From: Prevotella sp. ne3005
GTDB taxonomy: Bacteria > Bacteroidota > Bacteroidia > Bacteroidales > Bacteroidaceae
Assembly (NCBI RefSeq): GCF_900110085.1
Contig: NZ_FOCK01000011.1
Location: 1-64,000, forward strand
Length of the DNA: 64,000 bases
Direction: 5' to 3'
The stretch's first letter is position 1. Every line of letters starts with the position of its first letter. Shown here piece by piece: positions 17,119 through 25,993 of the stretch. The position numbers and the translations under genes are program-made. Below the pieces are notes generated by a model. It saw nothing but the letters and a program-made list of their open reading frames with translations. It was not told the DNA's origin and did no database searches.

Positions 17119-18006
17119 TTATTTGATGGATGTACTGCTATCAGTATTTGGAGCCTCTTTGGGTTTCGGAGCAGGTGCAGGCGTTGGGAAGTTGACATCG
17201 AGGATAGCCTTTTTGGGACATGCGGTAACACACTTCCGACACAGACGGCACTTCTGGAAGTCGATGTAGGCAAGATTGTTCTCAACGGTAATAGCACCGA
17301 AGTTACATTCCTTCTCACACTTGCCACAACCGATACAGCTGACAGTACAAGCCTTCATGGCCACAGGACCTTTATCCTTGTTGACACATGATACATACAC
17401 TCTCCTACCCTTCGGACCTTTCTTGCGTAGTTCAATGATGTTACGTGGACAAGCCTTCACACAGGCACCGCAAGAAGTACACTTCTCCTCGTCGACCTCG
17501 GCAATGCCCGTTTCAGGATTAACGTGGATGGCATCAAACTGACAAGCCTCCACACAGTCACCACAACCCAGGCACCCAAAACCGCAAGCTGTCTCTCCAG
17601 CGCCACATGCGTGCATCGCAGCACAGGTACGAAGACCTGCATACTCTGCAATCTTCGGACGATTCTCACATGTACCATTACATCTCACTACGGCCACCAT
17701 CGGCTCAGAGTTGGCAATGGCCATGCCTAACAAGTCTGCCACCTTTCCCATGGTCTCAGCACCACCAACAGGACAAAAGAGTCCGTCGAGGCTTCCAGCA
17801 TCGGCACCCTTCACGAGGGCATCTGCCATACCGCTACAACCAGGGAATCCACATCCACCGCAGTTGGCACCTGGCAACACCTCGCCCACCTGTGCAATAC
17901 GGGGATCCTCATAGACAGCAAACTTCTTGGAGGCGGCAAACAGCACCACGGCTGCTATCAAGCCAATAGCACCCAAGACAATTACTGCAATCAAGATGAA
18001 ATTCAT
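17119..18006 (-). CDS. rnfB: Rnf electron transport complex subunit B (ferredoxin-like)
   Basis: 295 aa. It has an N-terminal membrane anchor, then GANCGGCGFPGC (the Fe-S domain that meets ferredoxin), and at least four CxxCxxCxxxC clusters (CLGCGDCVEAC, CTSCGACVKAC, CIGCGKCEKEC, CRLCRKCVTAC). The C-terminus is Pro/Ala-rich. Second gene of the operon after the RseC-like gene. Confidence 0.94.
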   Translation of the reverse strand: MNFILIAVIVLGAIGLIAAVVLFAASKKFAVYEDPRIAQVGEVLPGANCGGCGFPGCSGMADALVKGADAGSLDGLFCPVGGAETMGKVADLLGMAIANSEPMVAVVRCNGTCENRPKIAEYAGLRTCAAMHACGAGETACGFGCLGCGDCVEACQFDAIHVNPETGIAEVDEEKCTSCGACVKACPRNIIELRKKGPKGRRVYVSCVNKDKGPVAMKACTVSCIGCGKCEKECNFGAITVENNLAYIDFQKCRLCRKCVTACPKKAILDVNFPTPAPAPKPKEAPNTDSSTSIK

Positions 18007-18029
18007 AACGTATCTGTTTTAATTTGTAA

Positions 18030-18446
18030 TTAGTTTCTTTCCAAAGAAAACGCCAGCTGTTGACGGATGCGGTCTTTACACAGCCAGAGGATGAAGTAGT
18101 ACGGCACGAGTGAAGCCAGAGCCACGAGCGCAGCAATGCCCTCATTACCAGTCAGTTTCAAAGTCAAAATCAAGGAGAGGATCAAAAGAAGGAAAGGTAT
18201 TCCAAAACCTAAGAGTAACGCATGGGCTGCTACTTCCTTTGAGGCTGATACCACCACCTCCTGACCTGCCTGATAAGTGGCAGCATCGTCGCAGAACACG
18301 TCCACAATCTTCACCTTCTTATCAGAGGCGTTGCAGTGACTGGCCACCTTACAGGCCGCACAAGCCGATGTCTGCAGGATACGCACTTTAACACACCCCT
18401 CACTTATCGATTCAACGATTCCTGAATGACTTATTTTAGTATGCAC
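18030..18446 (-). CDS. RseC/MucC-family membrane protein, first gene of the rnf operon
   Basis: 138 aa. It starts (GTG) HTKISHSGIVESISEGCVKV and carries C..C....C (SACAACKVASHC) followed by two membrane helices: the RseC/SoxR-reducing-system layout. Such proteins are often encoded with rnf genes and may help maturation or redox sensing. The GTG is only a few bases from the predicted transcription start (box 18451-18458), so the message may be nearly leaderless. Confidence 0.8.
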   Translation of the reverse strand: MHTKISHSGIVESISEGCVKVRILQTSACAACKVASHCNASDKKVKIVDVFCDDAATYQAGQEVVVSASKEVAAHALLLGFGIPFLLLILSLILTLKLTGNEGIAALVALASLVPYYFILWLCKDRIRQQLAFSLERN

Positions 18447-18450
18447 TCTG

Positions 18451-18458
18451 CAAAGGTA
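18451..18458 (-). promoter_or_regulatory. -7 box of the rseC-rnf operon
   Basis: TACCTTTG on the minus strand, ending 4 nt before the GTG start of the first gene. The -33 element is not clear (a TTG lies at a 23-nt spacing). Confidence 0.5.
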
Positions 18459-18519
18459 CGAAGAAAATGAGAATTCTGTAGCAATAATTAATTTTTTTTT
18501 GAAAAAATAATCGTAATCG

Positions 18520-18551
18520 TTTGCAGTTACGAAGGTTTTTTAGTACTTTTG
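18520..18551 (+). promoter_or_regulatory. Promoter of the 18575 gene
   Basis: TTTG (18520-18523), 20 nt, TACTTTTG (18544-18551), 23 bp before the ATG. Divergent from the rnf promoter. Confidence 0.65.
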
Positions 18552-18574
18552 TGGCGGAAATAAATATAGGAATA

Positions 18575-19015
18575 ATGAAAACCAGCGAACAGACCCTTCA
18601 GCAGATTGAGCGCGCCATCCGGAAGATAGCCGCCAAGTTCCCTCCTGAACAGGAGGCTAACACCATGACCGACATCCATTTCCGCGTATCGCAGGAAACG
18701 GGTGAAATCAGGGCCTACGATGATAATGACGTGGAACTGGATCGCTGTGTCGTGGAAGAATGGATAAACAATACTGACGAGAACTTCTACGAGCAGATTC
18801 CTTCCGTCTTCCGCAAGTGCATCGAGAAGATGAAGAACACCATAGAGAACATGTCAATCCTCAAGCCCTTCTCGCTCGTATTAGAGGACGACGACAAGGA
18901 GTCGGTGGCAGAGCTTTATCTCGTGGACGACGAAACCGTCATCATCGATCCCGACCTCATGGAAGGTCTCGACGACGACCTGAACAGTTTCCTCGAAGGT
19001 TTGCTGAAAGACTAA
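18575..19015 (+). CDS. Conserved-looking acidic protein of unknown function
   Basis: 146 aa, soluble and strongly acidic at its end (DPDLMEGLDDDLNSFLEGLLKD). It starts MKTSEQTLQQIERAIRKIA, a helix, and contains ELDRCVVEEWINN. No signal peptide and no motif I can assign. It has its own promoter and stands alone, converging with the lipoprotein at 19021. ATG 18575 follows the promoter directly; an upstream extension to 18521 would include the promoter. Confidence 0.7.
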   Translation: MKTSEQTLQQIERAIRKIAAKFPPEQEANTMTDIHFRVSQETGEIRAYDDNDVELDRCVVEEWINNTDENFYEQIPSVFRKCIEKMKNTIENMSILKPFSLVLEDDDKESVAELYLVDDETVIIDPDLMEGLDDDLNSFLEGLLKD

Positions 19016-19020
19016 ACTGA

Positions 19021-19683
19021 TTATTCAACAATCTCACTCTTCTGTAAGACGAACTTACGGGCGGGGTCAAGATAATAGACCTCTTCCGTACGTGTCTTAT
19101 TGGCCTGCTTAGAGAAATCTATCAGGTGGATTTCGTAGTCGCTGGTAATGGAGAAATACTGAACCAGTTCCTCTGTCTCAATACTGAATTCATCATTCTC
19201 ATCCTCCAAGGCATACAGGCACAGCTTATCCACAGGCAGATACTCATCGTCGAGCGAATAAATATAGATGGAATAACGGTCCTTCTCATTGGTCTCATCA
19301 GCAGCCAACAGGATCATTCTCGCCCCCAAGCTTTCAGGCAGAGCCACAGCCTTTGGGTGATGCCCTTCGAAACTCAGGTACTTCACGATTTCATCTGGTA
19401 CAGGCTTGAAGTCTGGAAGGTAACGCACATAGTCCTCCGTATAACTGACGGGCAATGGTTGGATTTCCAAACTGTCGAAGAACTGCTTCACAGGATTGTC
19501 GGAACTCTGAAGATTGATACCCTGAGCCTCGAGCTTCTCGCGGATCTCAATTGCCTTCACACTGTCGAGCTTATGTTGCAACTCCTCGGGCGACATACTA
19601 TTCCTATTACCACAGGCAGAGAATAGAGAAGCAATAGCTATGAGCCACGCTCCCAACAGTAATCCTTGATTCCTCCTCATCAT
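19021..19683 (-). CDS. Lipoprotein of unknown function
   Basis: 220 aa. The signal peptide has lipobox LFSAC (Cys near 24). The mature part begins with a helical segment (PEELQHKLDSVKAIEIREKLEA is its core) and continues with mixed strands. It starts 5 nt after the stop of the GHL10 gene, so the two are likely co-expressed. No family recognised. Confidence 0.65.
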   Translation of the reverse strand: MMRRNQGLLLGAWLIAIASLFSACGNRNSMSPEELQHKLDSVKAIEIREKLEAQGINLQSSDNPVKQFFDSLEIQPLPVSYTEDYVRYLPDFKPVPDEIVKYLSFEGHHPKAVALPESLGARMILLAADETNEKDRYSIYIYSLDDEYLPVDKLCLYALEDENDEFSIETEELVQYFSITSDYEIHLIDFSKQANKTRTEEVYYLDPARKFVLQKSEIVE

Positions 19684-19688
19684 AACGC

Positions 19689-21179
19689 TTACAATTTTAT
19701 TTTCTTTGCAACAGGTTTACTCTCGTTCTGCAAACGGTTCAGGGCCGTTACTACATAGACCGTCTTCTCCTTGCCATTCTCATAAGGCAGTTTGAAGAAC
19801 GTCTGCTCGGTGATTGCACAGATCTTCGTAGGATCATTCAAATCCTGCTTCTCGCCCTGTGCGAAGCGATACACCACATATTTCGTAGCCTGGTCGCGCC
19901 AGTCCTTACTCTTTGGAGCCGTCCAGAAAAGCACATAACCATCACTCGTCCACACAGGCTTCACCTTACGTACCTTCTTTGGTGCTTTATCACTTATAAA
20001 CTCCATTGAAGGCTGCAGCGCAGGATAACGCCAATAGTTCTTTCGGAGATTCGTACCATAGTTACCCACATTATCCACAGCAGCCTTGGCATACCACAAC
20101 ACCGTACCCTTCACATAGGGCAGCTGACGATGGAGTGCCATCTTCGCAGCCTGCTGGTGCTGATTGGGGGCTTTGGCATCAGCAAACTTCACCGTACGCT
20201 CCACATCCTCACCAATCACCAGTGGACGGGCACCAGCATACTGGTTCCACCACTTGATCAGTGTCTCGTAATCAGCAGCCTTATTACCTATCTCCCAATA
20301 AATCTGAGGCACGCAGTAGTCCAACCAGCCATTGTTCACCCACAACAGGATGTCGGCATAGAGGTCGTCATAATTCTGCGTACCATTGGTATTACTGCCA
20401 ATCTCAGAACTGCGCTTGTTACGATAGATACCGAAGGGAGAGATTCCCACCTTTACCCAGGGCTTAGCCTCGTGGATGGTCTTATAGAACTGCTCCACAA
20501 ACAGGTTTACATTATAGCGGCGCCAGTCCTTGATATCCTTGATACCATTTGAATTCTGACGGAACTGTTGGGCGTCGGGAATTGTCTGCCCTGCAGCAGG
20601 ATAAGGATAGAAATAGTCGTCCATGTGAATACCATCCACATCGTAACGAGTCACGATGTCTTTAGCCACCTCACAGATATAGTCGCGGTTTTCTGGGATA
20701 CCAGGATTCAGAATCAACAGATCGTCATACTCAAAACAGGTCTGTGGTGCACGCTTGGCGATATGACTGGAGGCCAAAGTTTTTGTGGTCTTCGTCCTGG
20801 CACGATAAGGATTGATCCAGGCATGCAGTTCCATCCCACGCTTATGGCATTCGTCAATCATCCACTGCAGGGGATCCCAATAGGGCGACGGAGCCTTCCC
20901 CTGGACACCTGTAAGGAAACGGCTCCACGGCTCCAACTTACTCTCGTAAAGGGCGTCGCACTCTGGACGTACTTGGAAGATAATCACATTCACACCATCT
21001 TTCTGCAACTCATCGAGCTGATAACTCAGTGTCTGCTGCATCTTCACTGTACCCAGACCCTGGAACTGTCCGTTCACACATTGTATCCATGCGCCACGCA
21101 TCTCACGCTTCTGGCACACTGCTGGCAGAGCCAGCAGCACTGCCATAACCAACATTATAATCTTCTTTATCATCATCAT
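19689..21179 (-). CDS. GHL10-type glycoside hydrolase (PF02638/YngK-DigH family)
   Basis: 496 aa with a signal peptide (ends LLALPAVCQ). The catalytic-like barrel has REMRGAWIQCV at the start, IFQVRPECDALYESKLEPWS, LHAWINPYRAR and DGIHMDDYFYPYP, all hallmarks of the family. E. coli DigH cleaves denuded peptidoglycan strands, so a cell-wall role is plausible. The C-terminal 100 residues look like an Fn3-type domain. Three consecutive ATGs at 21179-21171 offer the start. It lies downstream of metH across a heptad array. Confidence 0.82.
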   Translation of the reverse strand: MMMIKKIIMLVMAVLLALPAVCQKREMRGAWIQCVNGQFQGLGTVKMQQTLSYQLDELQKDGVNVIIFQVRPECDALYESKLEPWSRFLTGVQGKAPSPYWDPLQWMIDECHKRGMELHAWINPYRARTKTTKTLASSHIAKRAPQTCFEYDDLLILNPGIPENRDYICEVAKDIVTRYDVDGIHMDDYFYPYPAAGQTIPDAQQFRQNSNGIKDIKDWRRYNVNLFVEQFYKTIHEAKPWVKVGISPFGIYRNKRSSEIGSNTNGTQNYDDLYADILLWVNNGWLDYCVPQIYWEIGNKAADYETLIKWWNQYAGARPLVIGEDVERTVKFADAKAPNQHQQAAKMALHRQLPYVKGTVLWYAKAAVDNVGNYGTNLRKNYWRYPALQPSMEFISDKAPKKVRKVKPVWTSDGYVLFWTAPKSKDWRDQATKYVVYRFAQGEKQDLNDPTKICAITEQTFFKLPYENGKEKTVYVVTALNRLQNESKPVAKKIKL

Positions 21180-21182
21180 TTT

Positions 21183-21238
21183 AATTTTCAATCTTCAATT
21201 TTCAATCTTCAATCTTCAATTTTCAATCTTCAATCTTC
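21183..21238. repeat. Heptad array (AATYTTC x8) downstream of metH
   Basis: Eight exact 7-nt units in the order T,C,T,C,C,T,C,C at the variable position. Its first 52 bases are identical to the array at 23981-24032, so metH is bracketed by direct copies. The metH stop TAA follows immediately (21241-21243). Confidence 0.92.
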
Positions 21239-21240
21239 AA

Positions 21241-23982
21241 TTAAAAAAGCTCCAACTTGTTTTTTCTCGCTTCTTCGAGTGAAGATAGCTTTTCCTGCTC
21301 CTGATGGTATTCCTCACGCAAATGCTGATATTTCTCAGCCAACTCATGCTCCACCTTCTGCTCATCGTTCATCAGACGGGCAGCAACGAGAGCATTCTGA
21401 GAGGCATCCTTCAACCACACCACGGGAGCAGAATATACTGGTGCTATCTTCAGTGCCACATGGAGTTCACTCGTCGTAGCACCACCAATCATGATGGGGA
21501 TATTCATCCCTGCCCGCTGGAGTTCCTTAGCCACATTCACCATCTCCTCCAGACTCGGTGTTATCAGTCCACTCAGACCAATGATGTCCACCTCTTCCTC
21601 CTTTGCCTTACGTACAATCTGCTCGGCAGGCACCATCACACCCATGTCGATAATCTCATAATTGTTACAGGCCATCACCACACCTACAATATTCTTGCCG
21701 ATGTCGTGTACATCGCCTTTCACCGTGGCCAACAGCACCTTTCCTGCACTCTTGCCACCAGCTGTTTTCTCTGCCTCGATATATGGTTGTAGAATCTCTA
21801 CGGCCTGTTTCATCGTACGGGCAGTCTTTACCACCTGAGGCAGGAACATCTTGCCTTCGCCAAACAACTGCCCCACAGTGTTCATACCCGCCATCAGCGG
21901 ACCTTCAATGATGTCTACCGCATGAGGATATACCTCCAAGGCCTCCTTCAAATCGGCTTCCAGATGATCGGCGATGCCTTTCACAAGAGCTTTCTCCAAT
22001 CGTTCTTCCAAAGGCAGATCCGGGGGACAGGCTACAGTGGTCTTTACCGCATCAGGAGCCTTCCCCCCAGCTTCCCCCGCCTCCATCAATCTGTTGGCGA
22101 GTTCTATCAATGCCTCTGCTGCACCCTTCTTACGGTTAAGGATCACATCCTCAATCACATCAAGTTGATCTTGGGGGATATCGGCATAAGTCACCTTCGT
22201 TGCAGGATTCACAATACCAAAGTCCATTCCTTTCTGAATGGCGTGATAGAGGAACACGGCATGCATGGCCTCACGGATATAGTTGTTGCCACGGAACGAA
22301 AAACTCAGGTTACTCACACCACCACTGATATGAGCACCAGGCAGGTTTTCGTGAATCCATCCTGCCGCACGGATAAAATCAGCGGCATAGGCATCATGCT
22401 CTTCCATCCCCGTAGCCACAGCCAACACGTTGGGGTCGAAGATAATATCCAAGGGATTCATCCCCACTTTCTCCGTCAGCAGACGATAGGCCCTCTCGGC
22501 AATCGCTATACGACGCTCGTAGCTCGTGGCCTGGCCCTCTTCATCGAAACACATCACCACCACAGCAGCTCCATAGCGCTTTACGTCGCGAGCATGTTCC
22601 AGGAACTTCTCCTCACCCTCTTTCAACGAGATCGAGTTCACGATGCTTTTTCCCTGCACACACTTCAAGCCCGCACGAATCACCTCCCAGTCAGAGGAGT
22701 CGATCATCACAGGTACCTTAGCGATATCGGGCTCTGCAGCAATCATATTCAGGAAGTTCACCATCTCGGCCTTGGCATCAAGCAGGCCGTCATCCATATT
22801 GATATCAATCACGAGGGCACCATCACTCACCTGCTTACGGGCAATGCCGATGGCCTCATCGTAACTTTTTTCCTTTATCAGTCGCAGGAACTTGCGCGAG
22901 CCAGCCACGTTACAGCGCTCACCCACGTTCACGAACTGCACCTCGGGCGTTACCTCCAACAGCTCCAGACCAGAGAGCCACATATAACGGGGCTTTTCCA
23001 CTGGCACATGCGGCTTCTTGTCTTCTACCAACGGCACATAGGCAGCAATGAATGTCTCATCCGTACCACAGCAGCCACCGATAATGTTTACCAATCCCTC
23101 ATCTACGAGTTCGCCCATCTTCGGCGCCATCGTCTCTGCCGTCTCATCATAGAGACCCATCGAATTGGGCAATCCAGCATTAGGATAGGCACTAATATAA
23201 TAAGGTGCGCGCTTAGCGAGTTCACGAAGGAAAGGTTTCATCTGCGTGGCACCAAACGAGCAGTTCAGTCCTACGGAGAAGATCTTATAAGTACTGATGC
23301 TGGCAAGAAAAGCGTCGAGCGTCTGACCACTCAGCGTACGACCTGCCAGATCGCTCACCGTCACGGAGATCATAATCGGCAGCTCCACCCCTCTTCTTGT
23401 CATCACACGAGTAGCGGCATCGATAGCCACCTTTGCGTTCAGCGTGTCGAAAATGGTTTCAATCAACAGGGCGTCCACCCCACCCGCTATCAAGGCATCA
23501 GCCTGTTCCTCGTAGGCTGCCAGAAGCTCGTCATACGTCAGGTCACGTTTCGCAGGATCACTCACATCGGGCGACATCGAACAAGTCTTGTTGGTGGGTC
23601 CCATCGAACCAGCCACGAATCGCGGTTTCTCTTCCGTAGAGAACTGATCCGCCACCTGTCGCGCAATCCCGGCCCCCTCAAAGGCCATCTCATATGCCTC
23701 AGCCTCCAGATGATAGTCGGCCTGCGAGATGCGCTGACTACTGAAAGTGTTGGTGGCAATGATATCTGCCCCTGCCTCCAGATACAGGCGGTGGATATCG
23801 GCAATCACATCGGGACGCGTCAGCGAGAGCACGTCGTTGTTACCCTTCATCTGACCCGTAAAATGCGCAAAACGGTCTCCCCGGAAGTCTTCTTCCGTAA
23901 GACCGTAAGTCTGTATCTTCGTACCCATCGCTCCATCGAGGATGAGTATCCGTTCCCTGATTATCTCGTTAAGTCCCTTCAA
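21241..23982 (-). CDS. metH: Cobalamin-dependent methionine synthase without reactivation domain
   Basis: 913 aa. Domains in order: homocysteine-binding ([10 protein letters not shown]; zinc Cys in NCSFG and GGCCGTD), pterin-binding ([25 protein letters not shown]), helical B12 cap, and B12 Rossmann with GDVHDIGKN near residue 757. It ends at [13 protein letters not shown], the linker where E. coli MetH (about 1227 aa) continues into the AdoMet-binding activation domain, which is absent here. A separate activation protein elsewhere is expected. The start is a TTG inside the heptad array; an in-frame TGA lies just upstream and no ATG fits. Confidence 0.92.
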   Translation of the reverse strand: MKGLNEIIRERILILDGAMGTKIQTYGLTEEDFRGDRFAHFTGQMKGNNDVLSLTRPDVIADIHRLYLEAGADIIATNTFSSQRISQADYHLEAEAYEMAFEGAGIARQVADQFSTEEKPRFVAGSMGPTNKTCSMSPDVSDPAKRDLTYDELLAAYEEQADALIAGGVDALLIETIFDTLNAKVAIDAATRVMTRRGVELPIMISVTVSDLAGRTLSGQTLDAFLASISTYKIFSVGLNCSFGATQMKPFLRELAKRAPYYISAYPNAGLPNSMGLYDETAETMAPKMGELVDEGLVNIIGGCCGTDETFIAAYVPLVEDKKPHVPVEKPRYMWLSGLELLEVTPEVQFVNVGERCNVAGSRKFLRLIKEKSYDEAIGIARKQVSDGALVIDINMDDGLLDAKAEMVNFLNMIAAEPDIAKVPVMIDSSDWEVIRAGLKCVQGKSIVNSISLKEGEEKFLEHARDVKRYGAAVVVMCFDEEGQATSYERRIAIAERAYRLLTEKVGMNPLDIIFDPNVLAVATGMEEHDAYAADFIRAAGWIHENLPGAHISGGVSNLSFSFRGNNYIREAMHAVFLYHAIQKGMDFGIVNPATKVTYADIPQDQLDVIEDVILNRKKGAAEALIELANRLMEAGEAGGKAPDAVKTTVACPPDLPLEERLEKALVKGIADHLEADLKEALEVYPHAVDIIEGPLMAGMNTVGQLFGEGKMFLPQVVKTARTMKQAVEILQPYIEAEKTAGGKSAGKVLLATVKGDVHDIGKNIVGVVMACNNYEIIDMGVMVPAEQIVRKAKEEEVDIIGLSGLITPSLEEMVNVAKELQRAGMNIPIMIGGATTSELHVALKIAPVYSAPVVWLKDASQNALVAARLMNDEQKVEHELAEKYQHLREEYHQEQEKLSSLEEARKNKLELF

Positions 23983-24029
23983 TTTTCAATCTTCAATTTT
24001 CAATCTTCAATCTTCAATTTTCAATCTTC
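23981..24029. repeat. Heptad array (AATYTTC x7) at the smpB/metH junction
   Basis: Seven exact units between the smpB stop (TGA, 24028-24030) and the metH start (TTG, 23982-23980). Both codons are part of the array. Same unit order as the array at 21183. Confidence 0.92.
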
Positions 24030-24507
24030 AATAATGTTTCATCACCCTGTCCATTTCCCTGCGGTCCTCCTTCTCTTTCAGGGTCTGACGCTTGTCATAC
24101 TCCTTCTTACCCTTGCACAGGGCGATATCCATCTTTGCGCGGCCTTTGTTATCGATAAACACAAGTGTGGGCACAATGGTGTAACCCGTCTGTTTCGTGG
24201 CACTCTCCAAGGCGCGTATCTCCTTTTTCGTCAACAGCAGCTTGCGGTCGCGCTTCATCTCGTGGTTGTTGTATGTCCCGTAGAAATAGGGACTCACGCT
24301 CATGCCTTTCACCCACAGCTCTCCATTGATGACGGTACAATAGGTATCCACCAGACTGGCTTTACCCAAACGGATAGATTTGATCTCCGTACCCGTCAGC
24401 ACAATACCTGCCGTGTAGGTCTCAATAAAGAAGTACTCAAATGAGGCCTTCTTGTTCTTGATTTGTATCGGGCTCTTTTTCCTGAGCTGTTCCTCTGTCT
24501 TATTCAA
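24028..24507 (-). CDS. smpB: SsrA-binding protein SmpB
   Basis: 159 aa. It has [36 protein letters not shown] and [19 protein letters not shown], diagnostic for SmpB, which delivers tmRNA to stalled ribosomes. The start must be the TTG at 24507 or later, because an in-frame TGA lies 6 nt upstream. This TTG belongs to a short AATTTTC array (24508-24527). The stop TGA is also repeat-derived. It lies upstream of metH on the same strand. Confidence 0.95.
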   Translation of the reverse strand: MNKTEEQLRKKSPIQIKNKKASFEYFFIETYTAGIVLTGTEIKSIRLGKASLVDTYCTVINGELWVKGMSVSPYFYGTYNNHEMKRDRKLLLTKKEIRALESATKQTGYTIVPTLVFIDNKGRAKMDIALCKGKKEYDKRQTLKEKEDRREMDRVMKHY

Positions 24508-24601
24508 TTTTCAATTTTCAATTTTGATGTTTCACATCGAGCTCGCTCACGTTCGACATAGCTTAAGCAAGCTTAGCTCTGTTCTCACTTAATCGCGACC
24601 T

Positions 24602-25111
24602 TCAATTTTCAATAATCTTCGCAAAGCGCTCCAGATGGTCATCAATATAGTGCGCGATATCCTCCGTCCACTCCTCCTCGTTCTCTATAAAGAGGTCGTC
24701 GAGGTCTTCAAACTCAGGATAACGCTCAAATAATGCCATAAACTCCTCGTCCGAGCAGTCCTTCTCGATCTCCTCGCGGTATTTCAGCCAGAGTGTGTGG
24801 GCATCGTAGATCATCTTCGACGGTCCGCGCATCTCCCACTGACGCAAGGCTTTGGCAAAGGGGTTCTTGAAGATAAACGGACCATAGCCGTTGTGTATCA
24901 ACTGAACGAATCCACCATCCATCAGTTCCTCATGCAGTATCTCCCACGAGAGCAGCGTTATTTGGTCGCTGTTCAACTCTCCCATGTTCTCTGCCTTCAG
25001 TTCACCACCGATGGCCTCGTGGATGGCCTTCAGAAACACACCGATAAAGGCATCCATACCCTCCAGGGCTGCCTGCTGCAAATCCGCATCCTTTACAATC
25101 ACCTCTTTCAT
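24602..25111 (-). CDS. DMP19/DUF4375-like protein
   Basis: 169 aa, soluble, acidic. The core LIHNGYGPFIFKNPFAKALR with helices around it and LFERYPEFEDLDDLFIENEEE matches DMP19-like proteins (named after DNA-mimic protein 19; in Bacteroidota mostly uncharacterised). The high content of Asp/Glu agrees with that. The stop of the 25116 gene lies 4 nt upstream of its start, so they are probably one transcript. Confidence 0.65.
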   Translation of the reverse strand: MKEVIVKDADLQQAALEGMDAFIGVFLKAIHEAIGGELKAENMGELNSDQITLLSWEILHEELMDGGFVQLIHNGYGPFIFKNPFAKALRQWEMRGPSKMIYDAHTLWLKYREEIEKDCSDEEFMALFERYPEFEDLDDLFIENEEEWTEDIAHYIDDHLERFAKIIEN

Positions 25112-25115
25112 TTCT

Positions 25116-25922
25116 CTAAATACTTAATTCGTACATGCCCGTCGGCATCGTCCTTCTCAGCACCTCCAACTCCATATCCTTGCCGGGAATGATGCCATAG
25201 CTGCGAAGAATCGACTCCACCGTCTTACGGGCCAACTCCGGATGGTTGTTCTCTTCACTCAGATGGCAGAGCCACACGTGCTTCAACCTTTCCGTCATAT
25301 TCTCTGCCAATGCCCGGCCACAAGAATCATTCGACAGGTGACCGCTCTCACTCTGAATACGCTGTTTCAGATAGGCAGGATAAGGTCCGTTAGCCAGCAT
25401 CTCCACATCGTGATTCGCCTCAATCACCAAATAGTCGGCGTGCGAGATGGCCTCCTTGATGTCGTCGGTGATGCAGCCCACATCGGTGATGATCACAAAG
25501 TTCACACCTTCCACATGGATCTCATAGCCCACATTCTCCGAAGCGTCGTGCGGCACCATAAAAGGGCGCACCAGAAACTCGCCTATCTGCACTTCCTCAC
25601 CCACCGTCAGCATCATCTTCATATCATCGGCCACCTTCCGCGTAATGCAATAGTTATGGTCGATACCCGCATGAACCTTCGGTGTGGCATAGACGGGCAG
25701 CGTGTAGTCATGACTAAACGACCCCACCGACTTGATATGGTCGGCATGGTCGTGCGTAATCAGCACATGCTTCACATCACTAAGGCTAATGCCATAGTCC
25801 CTACAGTGTTTTTTAAGGGTGCGCAAGCCAATGCCAATATCTATCATCAGAGCGTCTGTGGCGGTACCGAGGTAGTAGCAGTTTCCACTGCTTCCGCTTC
25901 CAAACGATATAAATTTCAACAT
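25116..25922 (-). CDS. MBL-fold metallohydrolase (YycJ/WalJ-like)
   Basis: 268 aa. It has the GSGSSGNCYYLG start, THDHADH (metal motif HxHxDH), VPHDASENVGY, ITDVG and HLSNDSCG, all typical of the WalJ/YycJ branch of the beta-lactamase fold, probably acting on DNA or RNA ends. ATG at 25922 (MLKFISFGSGSS) fits family starts and follows the promoter at 25941-25972; the open frame continues to 25943 into the promoter. Confidence 0.88.
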   Translation of the reverse strand: MLKFISFGSGSSGNCYYLGTATDALMIDIGIGLRTLKKHCRDYGISLSDVKHVLITHDHADHIKSVGSFSHDYTLPVYATPKVHAGIDHNYCITRKVADDMKMMLTVGEEVQIGEFLVRPFMVPHDASENVGYEIHVEGVNFVIITDVGCITDDIKEAISHADYLVIEANHDVEMLANGPYPAYLKQRIQSESGHLSNDSCGRALAENMTERLKHVWLCHLSEENNHPELARKTVESILRSYGIIPGKDMELEVLRRTMPTGMYELSI

Positions 25923-25940
25923 TTCAATTAAATTTTCGTG

Positions 25941-25972
25941 CAAAGGTACGAATAAGTGAGTAAAAAACCAAA
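25941..25972 (-). promoter_or_regulatory. Promoter of the 25922 gene
   Basis: Minus strand TTTG (25972-25969), 20 nt, TACCTTTG (25948-25941). Confidence 0.65.
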
Positions 25973-25993
25973 AAAATTTGGATTAATTTTGTA

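Noticed and set aside
23983..24027. Cobalamin riboswitch before metH
   Set aside because: The short gap between smpB and metH is entirely heptad repeat; no B12-box sequence is present.
21922..24444. Very long open frame (840 codons) on the plus strand
   Set aside because: It is antisense to metH and smpB, has no protein-like motif and exists because of the codon bias of the real genes and the stop-free orientation of the repeat arrays.
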